DNA of 16,211 nt from DASRQK01 sp964401685 (lineage in GTDB: Bacteria; Bacteroidota; Bacteroidia; Sphingobacteriales; Sphingobacteriaceae): contig CAYNZH010000037.1 of NCBI GenBank assembly GCA_964401685.1, positions 1-16,211 on the forward strand, given 5' to 3'. Positions 13,963-16,211 of this stretch are shown in pieces (positions within the stretch are counted from its first letter, which is position 1; each line of letters opens with the position of its first letter). The notes beneath the pieces were generated by a model. It made no database searches. It was given only the letters and a program-made list of their open reading frames with translations, and was not told where the DNA came from. Both the position numbers and the translations under genes were made by a program.

Positions 13963-14961
13963 ATGATTAAGGACGAATTTAAGAAGAGGTTCGCGGCTAT
14001 TACTGCCGTTGGAGGTTTTGTGCCGGCGGCGAAAAGAACAAATCAGGATCTGGAAAAAGTGACGAACACCTCGGATGAGTGGATCGTCCAAAGAACCGGC
14101 ATCAAGGAACGCAGAATTTTGGGAGACGGTCTCGCCACCTCCGATATGATTGTGGAAGCGGTGATGGATCTTTTACAAAATTATCCAAAAAATTTACAAG
14201 ACGTCGATGCGCTGATTGTTGCGACTTCCTCTCCCGATATGCTCATGCCGTCCACCGCCAATATACTTGCAGAAAAATTGAAGCTGCATGACGTTATGGC
14301 TTTCGATGTGAATGCGGCCTGCTCGGGGTTTTTGCACGTGCTGGATATAGGGGCGGCTTTTGTTGAAAGTGGACGTCATAAGAATGTGCTTGTCATTGGC
14401 GCGGATAAAATCAGCTCGTATGTCGATATTAACGATCGTAGCACCAATATTCTCTTTGGTGACGGAGCTGGTGTGGTCTGGCTGGAGCCTTCGGAGAAGG
14501 CCGGAGTGCTGGATAGTCTTCTTTTGGGCAATGGCACGGGGGCTGCCGCTTTGAATATTGAGGGCGGCGGATCACTTCATCCAATGTCCAATGAGACTGT
14601 TTCCAATGGTTTGCAATATATAAAGCAGGATGGGAAGGTCGTTTTTAAACAGGCCATCAAAGCGATGAGTGAGGCGTGTCTGGCGGTCTTAAAGCGTAAT
14701 AATCTATCAATTGGGGATATAGATTGGTTGGTTCCTCACCAAGCAAATAAGCGAATTATTGACGGCGTCGGAAAGGAAATCGACATTGATCCGGCCAAAA
14801 CGATGACCAATATTGAAAATTTTGGCAACACCATTTCTGCAACCATTCCGCTCTGCATCTGGGAACATCGGTCTAAACTCAAAACTGGCGATCTGCTTTT
14901 GCTGACTGCGTTTGGGGCTGGATTTTCTTGGGGCGCAAGTCTGCTGGAATGGGCAATCTAA
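13963..14961 (+). CDS. fabH: Beta-ketoacyl-ACP synthase III (FabH)
   Basis: Condenses an acyl-CoA primer with malonyl-ACP to start fatty acid synthesis in the cytosol. The 332-residue protein has the usual length. Seen: ITAVGGFVP at the N-terminus, TSDEWIVQRTGIKERRI (36-52), catalytic Cys120 in NAACSGF, the FGDGAG segment (165-170), His259 in VPHQAN, and Asn289 in NFGNTISATIP, completing the Cys-His-Asn triad. The asparagine loop differs slightly from the commoner GNTSAASIP. The gene stands apart from plsX, rpmF and other fab genes, at least within this window, so it may be a second FabH copy with different primer use; this is inference. Its stop lies 7 bp from the convergent stop of the dienelactone hydrolase-family gene, with no terminator visible between them. 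Confidence 0.95.
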   Translation: MIKDEFKKRFAAITAVGGFVPAAKRTNQDLEKVTNTSDEWIVQRTGIKERRILGDGLATSDMIVEAVMDLLQNYPKNLQDVDALIVATSSPDMLMPSTANILAEKLKLHDVMAFDVNAACSGFLHVLDIGAAFVESGRHKNVLVIGADKISSYVDINDRSTNILFGDGAGVVWLEPSEKAGVLDSLLLGNGTGAAALNIEGGGSLHPMSNETVSNGLQYIKQDGKVVFKQAIKAMSEACLAVLKRNNLSIGDIDWLVPHQANKRIIDGVGKEIDIDPAKTMTNIENFGNTISATIPLCIWEHRSKLKTGDLLLLTAFGAGFSWGASLLEWAI

Positions 14962-14968
14962 GGCAAAT

Positions 14969-15853
14969 TTAAGCCAAATGTTGTTCAAAAAATCTTAGCG
15001 TTCTTTGCCAGGCCAAGTCGGCCGCCTTTTTATCAAATCTTGGTGTGGAATCATTGTGAAATCCATGCTGGGTATTGGGGTAGAAGTAGGCTTCATACTC
15101 TTTGTTATGTAATTTCAACGCTTTTTCATATTCGGGCCAACCCGCATTGACTCTTTCGTCGGTTTCCGCATAATGCAATTGTAAGGGTGCTTGAATCTGT
15201 GGTACCAACTCCAAATCGGCCTGACCCCCGTAAAAAGGTACGGCGGCGGATAACTGAGGAACTCTAGCGGCCATCATGTTGGAAATCCAGCCTCCAAAAC
15301 AAAAGCCGACGACACCCACTTTCTGATTGGATTGGGCGTGTTGGTGGAGGAACTCAAAGCCGGATATGAAGTCTTCCAACATTTCATCTCTATTCCTCTC
15401 GCTTTGTAGTGCACGACCGTCATCGTCATTGCCAGGATATCCTCCCAGAGGGCTTAACGCATCTGGAGCAAGGCTCATAAATCCAGCAACGGCCGCCCTC
15501 CTCGCAACATCTTCTATATATGGATTTAGGCCTCTGTTCTCGTGTACGACCAGGACGCTACCCAATTTCCCTGGCTGTTTTTTCGGCAGACACAGCAAGC
15601 CCGATATTCTGCCGCCTCCGTTGGGCGAATCGTAAGAGATTTTCCGGGTAATTATTCGAGAATCGTCTGGTTTGATTTGGAGATAATCTTGATAATTAGG
15701 GCTAAGGAACGCTAACAGGGCAGGCACCGTCATACCCCCGACCGCGTAGAAGGACAGCTTTTCGACGAAACTTCTCCTGTTAAGGCGGTTATGTGCGTAG
15801 TCATCGTATAACCTAAATACGTTTGGGTCTACATTTTCCTTCGTTATTTTCAT
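14969..15853 (-). CDS. Dienelactone hydrolase family protein with Tat-like leader
   Basis: A 294-residue alpha/beta hydrolase of the dienelactone hydrolase (COG0412) type, closest by pattern to the YghX-like subgroup. Seen: an N-terminal segment with LYDDYAHNRLNRRSFVEKL (residues 15-33), whose twin arginines precede a hydrophobic stretch (about 34-50) as in Tat leaders; HENRGLNPYIEDVARR (104-119) with Glu105; the nucleophile elbow GFCFGGW with Cys185; Asp232 in ETDERVNAGW; and His263 in TQHGFHN. The Cys-Asp-His triad and the oxyanion glutamate are all present. Substrate is unknown: the subgroup is widespread and does not imply aromatic catabolism, and no other ring-cleavage gene is here. Export by Tat is plausible but the leader is long (26 residues before the arginines). 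It is convergent with fabH and divergent from the right-edge gene. Confidence 0.88.
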   Translation of the reverse strand: MKITKENVDPNVFRLYDDYAHNRLNRRSFVEKLSFYAVGGMTVPALLAFLSPNYQDYLQIKPDDSRIITRKISYDSPNGGGRISGLLCLPKKQPGKLGSVLVVHENRGLNPYIEDVARRAAVAGFMSLAPDALSPLGGYPGNDDDGRALQSERNRDEMLEDFISGFEFLHQHAQSNQKVGVVGFCFGGWISNMMAARVPQLSAAVPFYGGQADLELVPQIQAPLQLHYAETDERVNAGWPEYEKALKLHNKEYEAYFYPNTQHGFHNDSTPRFDKKAADLAWQRTLRFFEQHLA

Positions 15854-15881
15854 ATCAGATCCTCATTAATAAATTAATTAC

Positions 15882-15912
15882 GAAAAATACGTAGAAAAAC
15901 TTGCATAACAAA
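15882..15912 (-). promoter_or_regulatory. Candidate promoter of the dienelactone hydrolase-family gene
   Basis: On the minus strand, TTTG (15909-15912) is followed after 19 nt by TATTTTTC (15882-15889), one mismatch from TAnnTTTG. The predicted leader is about 20-25 nt. The -33 half lies inside the palindrome at 15906-15920. Confidence 0.45.
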
Positions 15913-15929
15913 GTTTGTTACTATATTTT
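15901..15929 (+). promoter_or_regulatory. Candidate promoter of the right-edge secreted protein gene
   Basis: On the plus strand, TTG (15901-15903) is followed after 18 nt by TATATTTT (15922-15929), one mismatch from TAnnTTTG. The predicted start near 15936 leaves about 40 nt before the ATG at 15976. It overlaps the divergent promoter on the other strand. Confidence 0.4.
15906..15920. repeat. Perfect palindrome TAACAAA-G-TTTGTTA, candidate operator
   Basis: Fifteen bases with 7+7 perfect symmetry around one central base, placed between two divergent candidate promoters. It covers the -33 TTTG of the minus-strand promoter and the spacer of the plus-strand promoter, a position where a bound dimeric regulator could affect both genes. 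The repeated CGTAGAAA at 15890-15897 and 15930-15937 flanks it. Confidence 0.5.
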
Positions 15930-15975
15930 CGTAGAAATATTGCTTTTTCGAACTTTTACTTTTATACGCAAGATA

Positions 15976-16211
15976 ATGAAAACATTTTTTAACTACGTAA
16001 TGATCGCCTTCGTTTTTTCTATTTTTGGAATAACGGAACTCAAGGCTCAAGAAAAAAGCTTATTGCGCGTGTTTTATGAATTTATTCATGTGAACGACAC
16101 GACCCAGCCTGAAAAAAGTTGGAACGAGGAGATGGTGCTATTTGTCGGGCCATCGAGCAGCCATTATCGCTCTTATATTTCCGATCGGCTCAATCAACAG
16201 CTACACGAGCA
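15976..16211 (+). CDS. Secreted protein, GLPGLI-family-like (3' end outside window)
   Basis: The reading frame is open from the ATG at 15976 to the right edge (78 complete codons). Seen: a basic start, a hydrophobic core (about residues 6-20) and a probable signal peptidase I site near LKAQ-EKS, so the mature part begins around residue 25-26. The mature start LLRVFYEFIHVNDT, followed by MVLFVGPSSSHYRSY, resembles the opening beta strands of GLPGLI proteins, small secreted proteins common in Bacteroidota and of unknown function; the diagnostic GLPGLI motif would lie downstream, outside the window. The assignment therefore rests on a short N-terminal resemblance. No Shine-Dalgarno is visible. 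It is divergent from the dienelactone hydrolase-family gene. Confidence 0.6.
   Translation, partial: MKTFFNYVMIAFVFSIFGITELKAQEKSLLRVFYEFIHVNDTTQPEKSWNEEMVLFVGPSSSHYRSYISDRLNQQLHE

Noticed and set aside
13573..14091. A 172-codon minus-strand open frame across elaA and fabH
   Set aside because: It runs antisense through two well-supported genes and their intergenic region and has no recognisable motif.
14969..15853. Aromatic-compound degradation locus suggested by the dienelactone hydrolase family
   Set aside because: The neighbours are lipid and secreted-protein genes with no ring-cleavage or muconate enzymes, and this subgroup is common outside such pathways.

Overview
The window looks like a chromosomal segment of a Bacteroidota species. 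Evidence: several intergenic regions carry the TAnnTTTG -7 element typical of that phylum, Shine-Dalgarno sequences are mostly weak or absent, and the gene content fits (a large bacterial alpha-2-macroglobulin, a hybrid histidine kinase ending in an HPt domain, a deoxynucleoside kinase gene, and a GLPGLI-like secreted protein at the right edge). The genus cannot be fixed from the sequence. There is no rRNA, tRNA, CRISPR array, insertion sequence or integrase, and most of the window reads as core genome.

Layout, left to right. Positions 1-6940 hold a tightly packed minus-strand cluster. In transcription order it is mazG, trpS, a deoxynucleoside kinase gene, kdsB, and a membrane-anchored alpha-2-macroglobulin gene that runs off the left edge. 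Intergenic gaps are 0-33 bp, so it is probably one operon. It combines nucleotide-pool sanitation and salvage, tRNA charging, CMP-Kdo synthesis for LPS, and a periplasmic protease trap. Upstream, also on the minus strand, are a tripartite hybrid sensor kinase gene (6970-9426), the disaggregase gene clpB (9552-12143), and a superoxide dismutase gene whose product carries a lipoprotein signal (12333-13100). A hairpin terminator follows both clpB and the SOD gene.

From about 13100 the orientation changes. An ElaA-type acetyltransferase gene and a stand-alone fabH lie on the plus strand. fabH converges, with a 7-bp gap, on a minus-strand dienelactone hydrolase-family gene whose product has a Tat-like leader. 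That gene is divergent from a secreted GLPGLI-like protein gene cut by the right edge, and a perfect palindrome sits between their candidate promoters.

No clearly new multi-gene system is visible. The points most worth a second look are the palindrome in the last divergent promoter region, the exported SOD lipoprotein, the unusual periplasmic region of the histidine kinase, the cysteine-bracketed insert in the alpha-2-macroglobulin, and two places where a hairpin overlaps the next gene's promoter.
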